DNA from: Chloroflexota bacterium
Lineage (GTDB): Bacteria > Chloroflexota > Anaerolineae > UBA4142 > SHND01
Assembly (NCBI GenBank): GCA_004295045.1
Contig: SHND01000025.1
Coordinates: 62,001-126,000 of the forward strand
Direction of reading: 5' to 3'
DNA: 64,000 nt
Shown here: positions 35,686 through 43,879 of the stretch, in pieces
How positions within the stretch are numbered: position 1 is the stretch's first letter
Layout: every line of letters begins with the position of its first letter
Translations under genes and position numbers: made by a program
Notes under the pieces: generated by a model
What the model was told of the DNA's origin: nothing
The model's input: the letters and a program-made list of their open reading frames with translations, nothing else
The model's database searches: none

Positions 35686-36894
35686 ATGTCCGAGACTCTA
35701 CAACTTTTACTCGCGCTTGCGATCATTCTCTTTGCCGCCAAAGCGGGTGGATACGCTGCAACGCGTTTGCATCAGCCCGCCGTGTTGGGAGAACTGTTGG
35801 TCGGGCTGCTGCTTGGTCCTTCGCTTGTGAATATGTTTCATATTGGACCCTTTGCAAGCGGACATACGGAAGCTGTTGTGTACGAGCTCGCGGAAATCGG
35901 CGTCGTCTTTTTGATGTTCGTCGCGGGCTTGGAAGTGGATGTCGAAGAAATGTTGAAATCGGGCAAGGTCGCGCTGCTGGCGGGCAATCTCGGCGTTCTC
36001 GTGCCACTCGTTAGCGGAACACTCATTGCCCTCGCGTTTCAACGCGAATTGTATGCCGCGATTTTCGTTGGATTGATTCTCACCGCCACCAGCGTCAGCA
36101 TCTCGGCGCAAACGCTGCTCGAACTCGGTGTGTTGAAAAGCAAAGAGGGTCTCGCCCTTTTAGGCGCGGCGGTGGTGGACGATGTGGTTGCAATTCTCGC
36201 GCTTTCGATTTTTCTCGCGGTAACGGGGACGGGTGAGGAAACGCGCCCCGTCTGGCTCGTTATCGTTCTGATGGTCGTCTTTTTTATCATCGCCATCGCG
36301 TTCGGCGCGCGCTTTTTTGCGCCGCTTACGCGATTCGTTGACAAGCTGCCGGTGAGCGAAGGAATTCTCACGCTCGTCATCGTCATCACTCTCTTGTACG
36401 CGTGGTCTGCGGAAGTTGTTGGCGGAGTCGCCGCGATCACGGGCGCGTTCATCGCGGGCGTCTTTTTCGCACGCACTCATTTCCGCGAAGAGATTGAACG
36501 CGGGATGCACACGCTCACTTTTTCTTTTTTCGTCCCCATCTTTCTCGTCAGCATCGGACTGCGCGCGAATTTGCGCGACATTGATGCTAACGGTTTGATC
36601 TTTCTCCTCGCGCTCATCGTCGTCGCGATTTTGACCAAAGTGCTTGGAAGTGGCATCGGCGCGCGGCTCGGCGGCTTTACAAATCTCGCGTCCTTGCGCG
36701 TGGGCTTGGGCATGGTCTCGCGCGGCGAAGTCGGGTTGATCATTACCACCATCGGCTTGAGCGCAGGGCTGGTGACGACGGAAGAATATTCCCAAGTGGT
36801 CATCATGGTACTCGCGACGACACTCGTCACACCGCCGTTGCTGCGCTGGGCGTACAATCTCAAAACGTCGCAAGCGCAACCAAAGGAGTCTTAA
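35686..36894 (+). CDS. CPA2-family cation/proton antiporter (KefB-like membrane domain)
   Basis: The 402-residue protein has about 12 helices of the Na+/H+ exchanger fold: LHQPAVLGELLVGLLLGPSL, FLMFVAGLEVDVEEM, TATSVSISAQTLLELGVL and LLGAAVVDDVVAILALS with the paired Asp of CPA2 carriers. The soluble TrkA-N/RCK domain of Kef systems is missing; it stops soon after the last helix. The next gene starts directly after the stop codon and may act as a separate regulator. Confidence 0.92.
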   Translation: MSETLQLLLALAIILFAAKAGGYAATRLHQPAVLGELLVGLLLGPSLVNMFHIGPFASGHTEAVVYELAEIGVVFLMFVAGLEVDVEEMLKSGKVALLAGNLGVLVPLVSGTLIALAFQRELYAAIFVGLILTATSVSISAQTLLELGVLKSKEGLALLGAAVVDDVVAILALSIFLAVTGTGEETRPVWLVIVLMVVFFIIAIAFGARFFAPLTRFVDKLPVSEGILTLVIVITLLYAWSAEVVGGVAAITGAFIAGVFFARTHFREEIERGMHTLTFSFFVPIFLVSIGLRANLRDIDANGLIFLLALIVVAILTKVLGSGIGARLGGFTNLASLRVGLGMVSRGEVGLIITTIGLSAGLVTTEEYSQVVIMVLATTLVTPPLLRWAYNLKTSQAQPKES

Positions 36895-37257
36895 ATGGCA
36901 CAGCTGCTCGTTCTCGTACTGGATCAAGAAGAACGCGTTTCGGATGTGTTGGAAGCGTGGGAACAAGTGGGTGTGCCCGGTGTGACGATGCTCAACTCGA
37001 CGGGCAGTACGCACGAAAATCAGGAAACGCGCGATGATTTGCCCTTTGTCGTTTCGCTGCGTTCCGTCCTCGAAGCGCAAGAAAAGGAGACGCGCACACT
37101 TTTCTCTGTCATCGAAAATGACTCTGTGGTCGAGCAAGCGGCGGCTGCCGTTCTCCGCATCATTCCTGATTTTGCGGAGGGGCATCGTGGGATCATGTTC
37201 ACCACTCCCATTTTACGGCTCTGGGGAATGTATTCGAATTCCACCCAACAAAAATAA
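36895..37257 (+). CDS. P-II-like small protein linked to the antiporter
   Basis: The 120-residue protein starts MAQLLVLVLDQEERVSDVLE and continues with AWEQVGVPGVTMLNSTGS. The pattern of a ferredoxin-like beta-alpha-beta half followed by TLFSVIENDSVVEQAAAAV fits the P-II/GlnB-like fold seen in small chloroflexi proteins, though the uridylation T-loop of true GlnB is not seen. The ATG follows the antiporter TAA with no gap, so the two are translationally linked. It could bind a nucleotide and gate the transporter; that is inference. Confidence 0.6.
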   Translation: MAQLLVLVLDQEERVSDVLEAWEQVGVPGVTMLNSTGSTHENQETRDDLPFVVSLRSVLEAQEKETRTLFSVIENDSVVEQAAAAVLRIIPDFAEGHRGIMFTTPILRLWGMYSNSTQQK

Positions 37258-37383
37258 CTATTATTTGTAAAGCCCATCCTGCATTCATACAAAACTCATC
37301 CTATTTTCTCATTCCCTTTATATGCTGAATATGATAATCCCAATGGGTCACTCGGACGCTCCGCCTGCCCAATCGAGTATTGA

Positions 37384-38181
37384 ATGAAGTTGAATCGTTT
37401 CACATCCCTTGTGCTGCTGGGACTGCTCATCACCTTTACCCTTGCTTGTCGCACCGCAGAACTTGTCGCTCAGGCACGTCCTACGCCAACAAATACACGT
37501 CCGCGTCCAACGCGAACGTTGACGCGCGCCCCGCGCACGCCGGTCGTGATTGAAGCGCAAGTTGTGCCTTCTACCAACACGCCCGCGCCGCCCGAGCCGC
37601 CAACGCAGCCGAGCCAACCCAATCCGCCAGCTCCGCGTGCCCCAACGCGCCCCCAGCCGCCGCGCGCCACGACGCAGCCCACCAACACCCAGCCCGCGCC
37701 GACGCCGACCTCACAATTTCCATTTAGCGTTCAGGAATCGCGCTGTGGTCCGAATGTTCGGACGTACATTGAAGGATTTGTGTACGAAAACGGCTCGCCG
37801 AAAAATGATGTCCTCGTCCGCATTTCTCAAGGTCCGGATGGACAGCCCGATCCGAATGACGACTATCGCACCGGCACCGATCCGCGCAAAGGATATTATT
37901 TTCAGAATATAGATGCGAATAATCCGCACAGCGGAACGTGGTATGTGTGGGTGATAGACCCGAATACAATGGCGCGCATCTCAGCGATCGCGATTGTAAA
38001 GACGGACCCGCAGCGCGTGGAAGATTCAGAAAACAGCTCGGGCTCGTGTCAATCTGCAACCGTAAACTTTTCCAATCAAGGAACGCGTCCCGTTGGACGT
38101 ACTCCGTCGCCTTCACGTACGCGCGACCCGAACGCGAGTCCAACTATGACTCCTACTCAAGACACTTTGGACGACAGCTAA
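37384..38181 (+). CDS. Lipoprotein with Pro/Thr-rich stalk
   Basis: The 265-residue precursor has a lipobox in ITFTLAC with the lipidated Cys at about residue 22. Residues 30-115 are a Pro/Thr/Arg stalk. A small beta domain follows (120-215): YIEGFVYENGSPKNDVLVRI and GYYFQNIDANNPHSGTWYVW look like a carboxypeptidase-regulatory or SdrB-like prealbumin fold. The tail is again Ser/Thr/Pro-rich. Presumably a surface protein; function unknown. The gene is followed by a terminator. Confidence 0.7.
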   Translation: MKLNRFTSLVLLGLLITFTLACRTAELVAQARPTPTNTRPRPTRTLTRAPRTPVVIEAQVVPSTNTPAPPEPPTQPSQPNPPAPRAPTRPQPPRATTQPTNTQPAPTPTSQFPFSVQESRCGPNVRTYIEGFVYENGSPKNDVLVRISQGPDGQPDPNDDYRTGTDPRKGYYFQNIDANNPHSGTWYVWVIDPNTMARISAIAIVKTDPQRVEDSENSSGSCQSATVNFSNQGTRPVGRTPSPSRTRDPNASPTMTPTQDTLDDS

Positions 38182-38182
38182 G

Positions 38183-38220
38183 AAAAAGAGTGGCGGAAAA
38201 TTTTCCGTCACTCTTTTTTT
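38183..38220. terminator. Bidirectional terminator
   Basis: Arms AAAAAGAGTGGCGGAAAA and TTTTCCGTCACTCTTTTTTT (one G-T pair) fold into a long stem ending in seven T. It lies between the lipoprotein gene and the convergent pxpC gene. Confidence 0.9.
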
Positions 38221-38242
38221 CGAGAACGCCAAAGAATGCCTC

Positions 38243-39169
38243 TTACGTCACTCGAATACACTCATCCAATTCATTCCACGCCGCGTGCGCTTTTTCCATC
38301 GTTGTGCTTTGAAACGAAACGCGTTCGCCCGCGCGTTTTTGCGCGAGACGCGGAATGTCCGCGCGAATCACAGTGGCAATGATGGGATAGCCGCCTGTGG
38401 TCTGGTGGTCGGCTTGCAAAACAATCGGTTGTCCATCAGGTGGTACTTGAATCGCGCCGCGCGTCACGCCGCACGATAACACCTCCTCTGTTTTACGCGC
38501 AATGTTCGCGCCGAACAAGCGCGTTCCCATGCGGTCTGAAATTTCGCTGGTGAAAAATTCTGTCCGCAGAAAATTTTCGCGCGCCGCATTGTCAAAAAAA
38601 TTGTCGTGTGGTCCGAACAAGATGCGAATGGGCGCGTCGCTTGTGTAATAATTTGTGAACGCGCGGCTCAACATTTTCCCCGCGCGTTCTATTGCAAAAG
38701 CAGCGCGCGCTTGATTTTGCAAAACATCTCCCGCCTGCAGCGCGCGTCCGCCGAATCCGCCAAATCCATCGCGCAGCGCCGTTGCGTACGAACCCAAAAC
38801 TTTTGGCACTTCAAAACCGCCTGCGACTGCCAAATACGCGTAACGTCCGCGTGCCGCCGCGTCAAATCTCAATACCTCGTCCGCGCGCATAAAGAGCGCG
38901 CTGTTCATTGGCACGAAACGTTCCCCCACGCGCACCGCGAACTCGGCGCCCGCCAAACTCACCACACATTTTTCCAACGCGCGGACGATGAATCCCGGTG
39001 ACGCGATTTCGATTGCGGCGTCTTGCGCGTCATTGCCCAACAGCGCGTTCGCCGCGCGCAGCGCGAGCGGATCCATTGCGCCGCCGCGCGTCACGCCGAA
39101 TTGTTGATATCCTTCGCGCCCCAAATCTTGGATGGTTGTGAATAGTCCCGCTTCAAGAATTTCCAACAT
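38243..39169 (-). CDS. pxpC: 5-oxoprolinase subunit C (biotin-dependent carboxyltransferase-like)
   Basis: The 308-residue protein matches the KipA/PxpC (AHS2) family: FTTIQDLGREGYQQFGVTRG, GAMDPLALRAANALLGND, and the C-terminal LQADHQTTGGYPIIATV. PxpABC cleaves 5-oxo-L-proline to glutamate with ATP, removing a by-product of protein and glutathione turnover. The start overlaps the end of pxpB by 17 bases, so the three pxp genes are coupled. Confidence 0.95.
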   Translation of the reverse strand: MLEILEAGLFTTIQDLGREGYQQFGVTRGGAMDPLALRAANALLGNDAQDAAIEIASPGFIVRALEKCVVSLAGAEFAVRVGERFVPMNSALFMRADEVLRFDAAARGRYAYLAVAGGFEVPKVLGSYATALRDGFGGFGGRALQAGDVLQNQARAAFAIERAGKMLSRAFTNYYTSDAPIRILFGPHDNFFDNAARENFLRTEFFTSEISDRMGTRLFGANIARKTEEVLSCGVTRGAIQVPPDGQPIVLQADHQTTGGYPIIATVIRADIPRLAQKRAGERVSFQSTTMEKAHAAWNELDECIRVT

Positions 39170-39806
39170 TCACAAATTTCACCCGGTCACCCGCGCGCAA
39201 TAACGTTGGTGGCTCGCTTTGGGCGTCAAACAATTTCACATCGGTGCGCCCAATCACGCGCCAGCCGCCCGGCGATTCGCGCGGATAAATGCCGGTCTGT
39301 CGTCCGGCGATGCCAACCGAACCTGCCGGCACGCGTTGGCGCGGCGTTTCCAAGCGCGGCGCCGCAATTTTTTCGTTCACAATGCCCATGTAAGGAAAGC
39401 CGGGCGCAAAACCGAGCATGAATACTTGATAAATATCGCGCGTGTGAATCGCAATGACCTGCTCGACCGAAATTCCGTTGTGTTGTGCCACAAATTCCAA
39501 ATCGGGTCCAAATTCACCGCCGTAACGAACAGGAATCTCAATCAACCGCGTGTCCTGAATGGAGCTCGCAGCGCGCGACTCGGCGGCGCGGAGAATTTGC
39601 TGTAGTAACGCGTCGTATTCGCACAACGCGGGATCGTACTCGAGCAGCAAGGTCGTGTACCCGGGTACGATCGAGACAACGCCGCGCACTTGATCCAATT
39701 CACGCGCCAAAGCGTGAACCCGCGCATTGAGACTGACATCAAGCGTCTCACCCACTTCGACCAATACGGCGGCGTCGCCCATCACGCGGATGTTCAAATC
39801 ATTCAT
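39153..39806 (-). CDS. pxpB: 5-oxoprolinase subunit B
   Basis: The 217-residue protein is a KipI/PxpB (AHS1) protein: VVSIVPGYTTLLLEYDP near residue 45, FMLGFAPGFPYMG, and PAGSVGIAGRQTGIYPRESP. Together with PxpC it forms the ATP-using half of 5-oxoprolinase. Its ATG overlaps the pxpA stop by eight bases. Confidence 0.95.
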   Translation of the reverse strand: MNDLNIRVMGDAAVLVEVGETLDVSLNARVHALARELDQVRGVVSIVPGYTTLLLEYDPALCEYDALLQQILRAAESRAASSIQDTRLIEIPVRYGGEFGPDLEFVAQHNGISVEQVIAIHTRDIYQVFMLGFAPGFPYMGIVNEKIAAPRLETPRQRVPAGSVGIAGRQTGIYPRESPGGWRVIGRTDVKLFDAQSEPPTLLRAGDRVKFVNVGNS

Positions 39807-40560
39807 TCAGCATCGGAACTAATTCGATCCCTTCCGCGCGCAGCGCTTCGTGTACGGCGCGCGCAATATCCACTGCGTGCGGCGTGTCGCCGTGAATGCA
39901 CAGCGTATCCACTTGCAGTTCCAACAATTTGCCGTCAATGGTGCGAACGGTGCCTTCGCGCATGAGCTGAATCGCAACTTGAACGGCGCGCGCGGCCGAA
40001 GAAACGACTGCGCCCGCTTCCGTACGCGGCAATAATGTCCCGCTGCTCGTATAGGCGCGGTCAATGAATCCTTCGCGCGCGGCGCGCAAGCCAAATTCAT
40101 TCGCCGCGTCAATCAAGAGCGAATTTGCCAGTCCTACCAAGATCAATTTTGAATCAAAGCGCGTCACGGCGCGCGCGATCGCTTTGGCAGTAGGCATGTC
40201 TTGCGCGGCAAAATTGTACAGCGCGCCGTGCGGCTTGACGTGACGCAGTTGTGCTCCTTGCGCGCGCGTGAACGCGGCGAGCGCGCCGATTTGATACAAA
40301 ATCATGCTCTCGATTTCGCTTTCGCTCATCTTGAGCACGCGCCGCCCAAAACCCGATAGATCGGGATAGCCGGGATGCGCGCCAATTCCGATGCCGTGTG
40401 CTTTGGCGCGCGCAACAGTTCTCTGCATCACCATCGGGTCGCCGCCATGAAAACCACAGGCAATGTTGGCGGAGGTGATGTGTGGCATCAAGCCATCGTC
40501 GTTGCCGATTGAATAAACTCCATAGCTTTCGCCAATGTCGGAATTCAAATCCATTTTCAT
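39799..40560 (-). CDS. pxpA: 5-oxoprolinase subunit A (LamB/YcsF family)
   Basis: The 253-residue protein begins MKMDLNSDIGESYGVYSIGN and has ITSANIACGFHGGDPMVM, the LamB/YcsF hallmark, plus GAHPGYPDLSGFGRR and CIHGDTPHAV. It is the catalytic partner of PxpBC. Its start codon overlaps the stop of the DUF2723 gene (ATGA), so pxpABC may be read from that upstream gene's transcript. Confidence 0.96.
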   Translation of the reverse strand: MKMDLNSDIGESYGVYSIGNDDGLMPHITSANIACGFHGGDPMVMQRTVARAKAHGIGIGAHPGYPDLSGFGRRVLKMSESEIESMILYQIGALAAFTRAQGAQLRHVKPHGALYNFAAQDMPTAKAIARAVTRFDSKLILVGLANSLLIDAANEFGLRAAREGFIDRAYTSSGTLLPRTEAGAVVSSAARAVQVAIQLMREGTVRTIDGKLLELQVDTLCIHGDTPHAVDIARAVHEALRAEGIELVPMLNE

Positions 40561-42887
40561 GGCGCTTGTACCTCCAGTGTGCCGAGGGTGACGGTGTTTG
40601 TTTGAAAAGGCAGTGGGAATCCGCCGCGCAGGGTGACGCGCAAAATATATTTTCCCGGCGCGAGCGTTGCAGGCAGCTTGACTGCCAAATCTTGACGAAT
40701 GTATTGTCCCGCGTCGCCGCTGAAATTTGCAGTTTGAGTTTGCACAACTTTTCCGAATTCATCTGAGAGGGTTATGTCATAGTCCCGCGCGCCCACATTC
40801 AACTGTCGCCACAACAGCGTCAACGGCGCCTCTGCGCCGGTAGGATACGGCTCGCTCGTATCCAAATCATAACCGCTTAATTCCGCGTCGCCCAAATCTT
40901 GCAGCACGGTTTCCTGTACGCCCAACAATTCGCGTGCAACATTTTGCGTTTGCGCAGGAATGGTTATGCGTCCCAACTCGCGCTGCCCGAACACTTGCCC
41001 GGAATTGGGATCGTAAAGCGTCACCTGCAAAGTGTACTCGCCGGGCGCCGCGCCGACAAAGACCGGCACGGCGTACGAATCGGCGATGTATTCGTTGGCA
41101 CGCCACGCGTTGGTCGGGTAGGCATCGAGCACCGGTTGGCGATCAATCTGTCCTGCGAGCTTGCCATTGCCATCAATCAATTTCAAAGAGACCAGCCGCG
41201 CATCGGAAATTTTCCTTTGCGGCTGCCAATAGAGCGTCACGCGCGGCGTTGGCATTGTCAGTTGCGCGTCGTAACCCAACAATTTTACATCACCGAAATC
41301 TGCGTTCAGTACTTGCGCGGGCGATGGTGGGTTGCTGCGATTCGCTTTCGGCTCAAGTTGAATCAACGAGCCAACCGACGTGAGCGATGCTTGCTTTTCA
41401 ATTCCACTCAATGGGCGCGTGAGAAAAACCGTGCGATTGCGTTTCAGCGCGTCGTCAATCGCTTGAAAACGTTCGTCCTCTTTGTCCGCCGCAATCGTTT
41501 CGACATCGGGGCGCAAATTTTCATTTTCTTGAAGATAACGCAGTAATGACATTTCGCCCAAGATGCCAATCACGGTCGCGTTTTGCGGAAGCGGTTGCGA
41601 CAGCAGCGCGCGTCCGTATTCAATCACATCGCGCTTGTTGGATAAATCAACGCGCGCATAGTGGGCGCGGAACAATCCGAACGGAAGCAATAACAAAAGA
41701 ATCGCGCCAACACTTGCGGCGAGTGTCGCCCAACGCTGTGGCAGCGCGTAATAGGCGAGCCACAACAAGCCCGCGAGTCCCGCGGCGAGGAATAACGCGC
41801 CGATTACAAAGGTTGGAATGAAAAAGACATTGATGTCCGCGACGCGATAGGTGAAAACAAAAACGAGATTCGCCAATAGCGCGAGCGCGAGCAAAACCCA
41901 TTCGCGCCACGCGCGCAAAAACAGTGCAACAAATCCTCCGACAGCCGCGAGCAAACCGAGCGCGTCGAATTCATTCACAAACAAATTAAAATAGTACGCG
42001 GCGTCGCGCGTTTGGCTCAATGGATTTTGCGAAATGAAAACAGTGTACGCGGTCCCCAAAATCCAATTCAAAAATCCTTCCGGCGTATTTTGATACGCGC
42101 CGTCGAGCGAACTCGTTACTGTCCCGCGAATTGGCAAATACAAATAAAGCAGCAGTGGCAGCACAAATGCGAGTGCAATTTTCGCTAACGTGCGCGGTTG
42201 TTTCAAAAACACGCGATCATAACTCAAAACATACACGGCGATTGCGGGAAGCAATAATGCTGACAAGCGATGATGCGTGAGCATGAGTCCGGCGAAAAAT
42301 GCGATGAGTAGAAGAGAGCGGGGATGGGGGTTGGGGGTTGGCTCGCTGTTCCCTATCCCCTGTCCCCTAATCCCTATCCCCCACCGCAACACAAGCCACA
42401 GCATCACCGCCGTCAGAAACGCTTGCAGCGCGTACACTTCGGCGATGACTGCTTGTGACCAAAACGTTTCGCCGAACGCGAGAATGAGCGCAGCAATCAG
42501 CGCGGGGGCGCGCGTCAAAAATTCGCCAACCAAATTGTTTGAAGTGAGAAAACGCGTGGTGATGAGACGCGCGGCGAGATAGACAAACGCTATCGTTCCC
42601 GCTCCGCACAACGCGGAAACCAAATTCACGCGGTACGCGACATCGCCGATGGGCAAGAAGGTTGCAAGTTTGATGAGAATCGAATAGAGCGGATAGCCCG
42701 TCGGATGCGCGATTGCCATGCGCGACGCGAGCAATTGAAATTCGAGCGAGTCATCAAAAAGATACGCGACCGATGGGGCGAGCGTGCGGAGGTAAATTGA
42801 AAACGTAAGGAGAAATAAGAAAACGGCAACGAGCCAATCGAGCCAACGGAGATTGCGGCTCGAAACATTCGATTCTGTTTTTTGCAT
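40557..42887 (-). CDS. DUF2723 (TMEM260-like) membrane protein with tandem beta modules
   Basis: The 776-residue protein opens with about 12 helices. PSVAYLFDDSLEFQLLASRM and AHPTGYPLYSILIKL are the DUF2723 signature; the human relative TMEM260 is a protein O-mannosyltransferase, and the fold is GT-C. From about residue 526 two beta-sandwich modules follow (FGDVKLLGYDAQL and APGEYTLQVTLYDPNSGQV; then LGDAELSGYDLD and APGKYILRVTL), the same kind as in the glycosyltransferase at 4244-6658. A Gly/Pro-rich insertion in a loop (about residues 169-190) comes from a G-tract micro-repeat. Confidence 0.85.
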   Translation of the reverse strand: MQKTESNVSSRNLRWLDWLVAVFLFLLTFSIYLRTLAPSVAYLFDDSLEFQLLASRMAIAHPTGYPLYSILIKLATFLPIGDVAYRVNLVSALCGAGTIAFVYLAARLITTRFLTSNNLVGEFLTRAPALIAALILAFGETFWSQAVIAEVYALQAFLTAVMLWLVLRWGIGIRGQGIGNSEPTPNPHPRSLLLIAFFAGLMLTHHRLSALLLPAIAVYVLSYDRVFLKQPRTLAKIALAFVLPLLLYLYLPIRGTVTSSLDGAYQNTPEGFLNWILGTAYTVFISQNPLSQTRDAAYYFNLFVNEFDALGLLAAVGGFVALFLRAWREWVLLALALLANLVFVFTYRVADINVFFIPTFVIGALFLAAGLAGLLWLAYYALPQRWATLAASVGAILLLLLPFGLFRAHYARVDLSNKRDVIEYGRALLSQPLPQNATVIGILGEMSLLRYLQENENLRPDVETIAADKEDERFQAIDDALKRNRTVFLTRPLSGIEKQASLTSVGSLIQLEPKANRSNPPSPAQVLNADFGDVKLLGYDAQLTMPTPRVTLYWQPQRKISDARLVSLKLIDGNGKLAGQIDRQPVLDAYPTNAWRANEYIADSYAVPVFVGAAPGEYTLQVTLYDPNSGQVFGQRELGRITIPAQTQNVARELLGVQETVLQDLGDAELSGYDLDTSEPYPTGAEAPLTLLWRQLNVGARDYDITLSDEFGKVVQTQTANFSGDAGQYIRQDLAVKLPATLAPGKYILRVTLRGGFPLPFQTNTVTLGTLEVQAP
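42310..42382. repeat. In-frame G-tract micro-repeat, possible G-quadruplex
   Basis: Inside the DUF2723 gene the minus (coding) strand has five G-tracts: GGGATAGGGATTAGGGG, then ACAGGGGATAGGG (42351-42382 on the plus strand as C-tracts). The plus strand has its own G-tracts at 42320-42341. It encodes a flexible loop (GIGIRGQGIGNSEPTPNPHP) between helices. Confidence 0.65.
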
Positions 42888-42935
42888 CTCGGAAAATATA
42901 ACATGAATTGCACGCGGTGAAAATGTGACAGGATA

Positions 42936-42977
42936 TTGAAAACGTGACAGGTTTTCGAAAACCTGTCACGTTTTCAA
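42936..42977. repeat. Perfect 42-bp palindrome
   Basis: Two 21-base arms without a loop meet at GTTTTC|GAAAAC; each arm contains ACGTGACAGG or its complement. A partial tandem copy (GAAAATGTGACAGG) precedes it. It lies upstream of the DUF2723 start and 10 bases before the T-box promoter. It could be a protein-binding site, a mobile palindrome or a poor terminator (no T-run). Confidence 0.8.
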
Positions 42978-42987
42978 ATGCGCGAAT

Positions 42988-43016
42988 TTGACACACCTGC
43001 GCGCGCGTGTTAGGAT
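42988..43016 (+). promoter_or_regulatory. Promoter of the T-box-mug-serS unit
   Basis: TTGACA (42988-42993) is a perfect -35; a 17-base spacer leads to TAGGAT (43011-43016). Transcription should begin near 43023, just before the T-box leader. Confidence 0.75.
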
Positions 43017-43022
43017 TTCGCC

Positions 43023-43330
43023 GTAATCATTACAGCGTTGCTGATACCAAGTGTGCGCGAACTTTTAGAGAGTCACAGATTTGGTGGAACTGTGACAGTC
43101 AACGCAAACACAATCCATATCGGCAGTGAAAAATTCATTTTCACAACGCAGCTGTGACAAACAGTTTCGGTTCGCTCCCGTTAACGAGCGTTCGAGGAAT
43201 TGGGTGTTGGGCGATTGAAATCGCGGCAACAAACTCGCGAAATCTGCCTACGCAGATTTTGAGAGTCCAATTCAAACAAAGGTGGCACCGCGAGCAAAGC
43301 TCGCCCTTTCGAGGGCGGGCGTTTTTGTTT
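43023..43330 (+). promoter_or_regulatory. T-box riboswitch leader, probably tRNA-Ser sensing
   Basis: The T-box sequence AAAGGTGGCACCGCG is at 43278-43292, and an intrinsic terminator follows at 43299-43330 (arms GCTCGCCC / GGGCGGGC, then GTTTTTG). Upstream, GTCACAG / CTGTGAC arms (43072-43096) and a stem AAATCTGC / GCAGATTT (about 43240-43259) fit leader stems. The bulge TGGC would pair with GCCA, the end of tRNA-Ser, and serS is the second gene downstream. I could not place the specifier codon by eye. Uncharged tRNA should favour read-through. Confidence 0.88.
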
Positions 43331-43337
43331 TCAAAAA

Positions 43338-43841
43338 ATGTTGCCAGATTATTTGCGCGAAGGGCTAGAAATTGTGTTTATCGGGCTGAATCCTGGAACG
43401 TATTCGGACCAACGGGGCCACTATTTCGCGCGTTCGACTAATTTGTTTTGGCGCGCGTTGTACGAATCAAAAATCGTAAAGAAAGAATTGTCTCCGCAAG
43501 ATGATGTGCGTATGAACGACTTTGGTTTGGGTCTCACCGACTTGGTTGCGCGTGTAACGCCGAACATTGATTCGCTTACGCGTGATGAATTTGTCGCGGG
43601 CGGAGAAATGCTGCGCGCGAAAATTGAAATGTATGCGCCGCGCATTGCTTGTTTCGTCGGCATCACGGGATTTCGTCACGCATTTAATCCACGCGCCAAG
43701 TTCGGCGCGCAGTCATCCCCCGCGTGGGGAAAAACAAAATTATTTATCGTTCCGTCTACCAGTCCACGGAACGCCTACTATCGCCCGCAAGTGATTGACT
43801 GGTTCAAAAAATTGAAACAATTTCACGATTCGATACGGTAG
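43338..43841 (+). CDS. mug: Mug/TDG-type mismatch-specific uracil-DNA glycosylase
   Basis: The 167-residue protein has EIVFIGLNPGTYSDQRGHYF (motif 1, with the catalytic-region Asn) and FWRALYES near the N-terminus, and the DNA-insertion loop as VPSTSPRNAYYRP near the C-terminus. Mug enzymes remove uracil or ethenocytosine opposite G. It sits directly behind the T-box terminator and before serS, so a repair gene is under aminoacyl-tRNA control. Its stop codon lies in a GTAGG palindrome. Confidence 0.88.
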   Translation: MLPDYLREGLEIVFIGLNPGTYSDQRGHYFARSTNLFWRALYESKIVKKELSPQDDVRMNDFGLGLTDLVARVTPNIDSLTRDEFVAGGEMLRAKIEMYAPRIACFVGITGFRHAFNPRAKFGAQSSPAWGKTKLFIVPSTSPRNAYYRPQVIDWFKKLKQFHDSIR

Positions 43842-43864
43842 GACGAATTGCCAATTCGCCCTAC
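43838..43864. repeat. GTAGG palindrome between mug and serS
   Basis: A 27-base inverted repeat has arms GTAGGACGAATTG and CAATTCGCCCTAC (one mismatch). The TAG inside its first arm is the mug stop codon, and the serS ribosome-binding site AAAGGAG begins right after it. It belongs to the same style of GTAGG-ended palindromes as 45434-45505. Confidence 0.75.
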
Positions 43865-43879
43865 AAAGGAGCAAACAAA

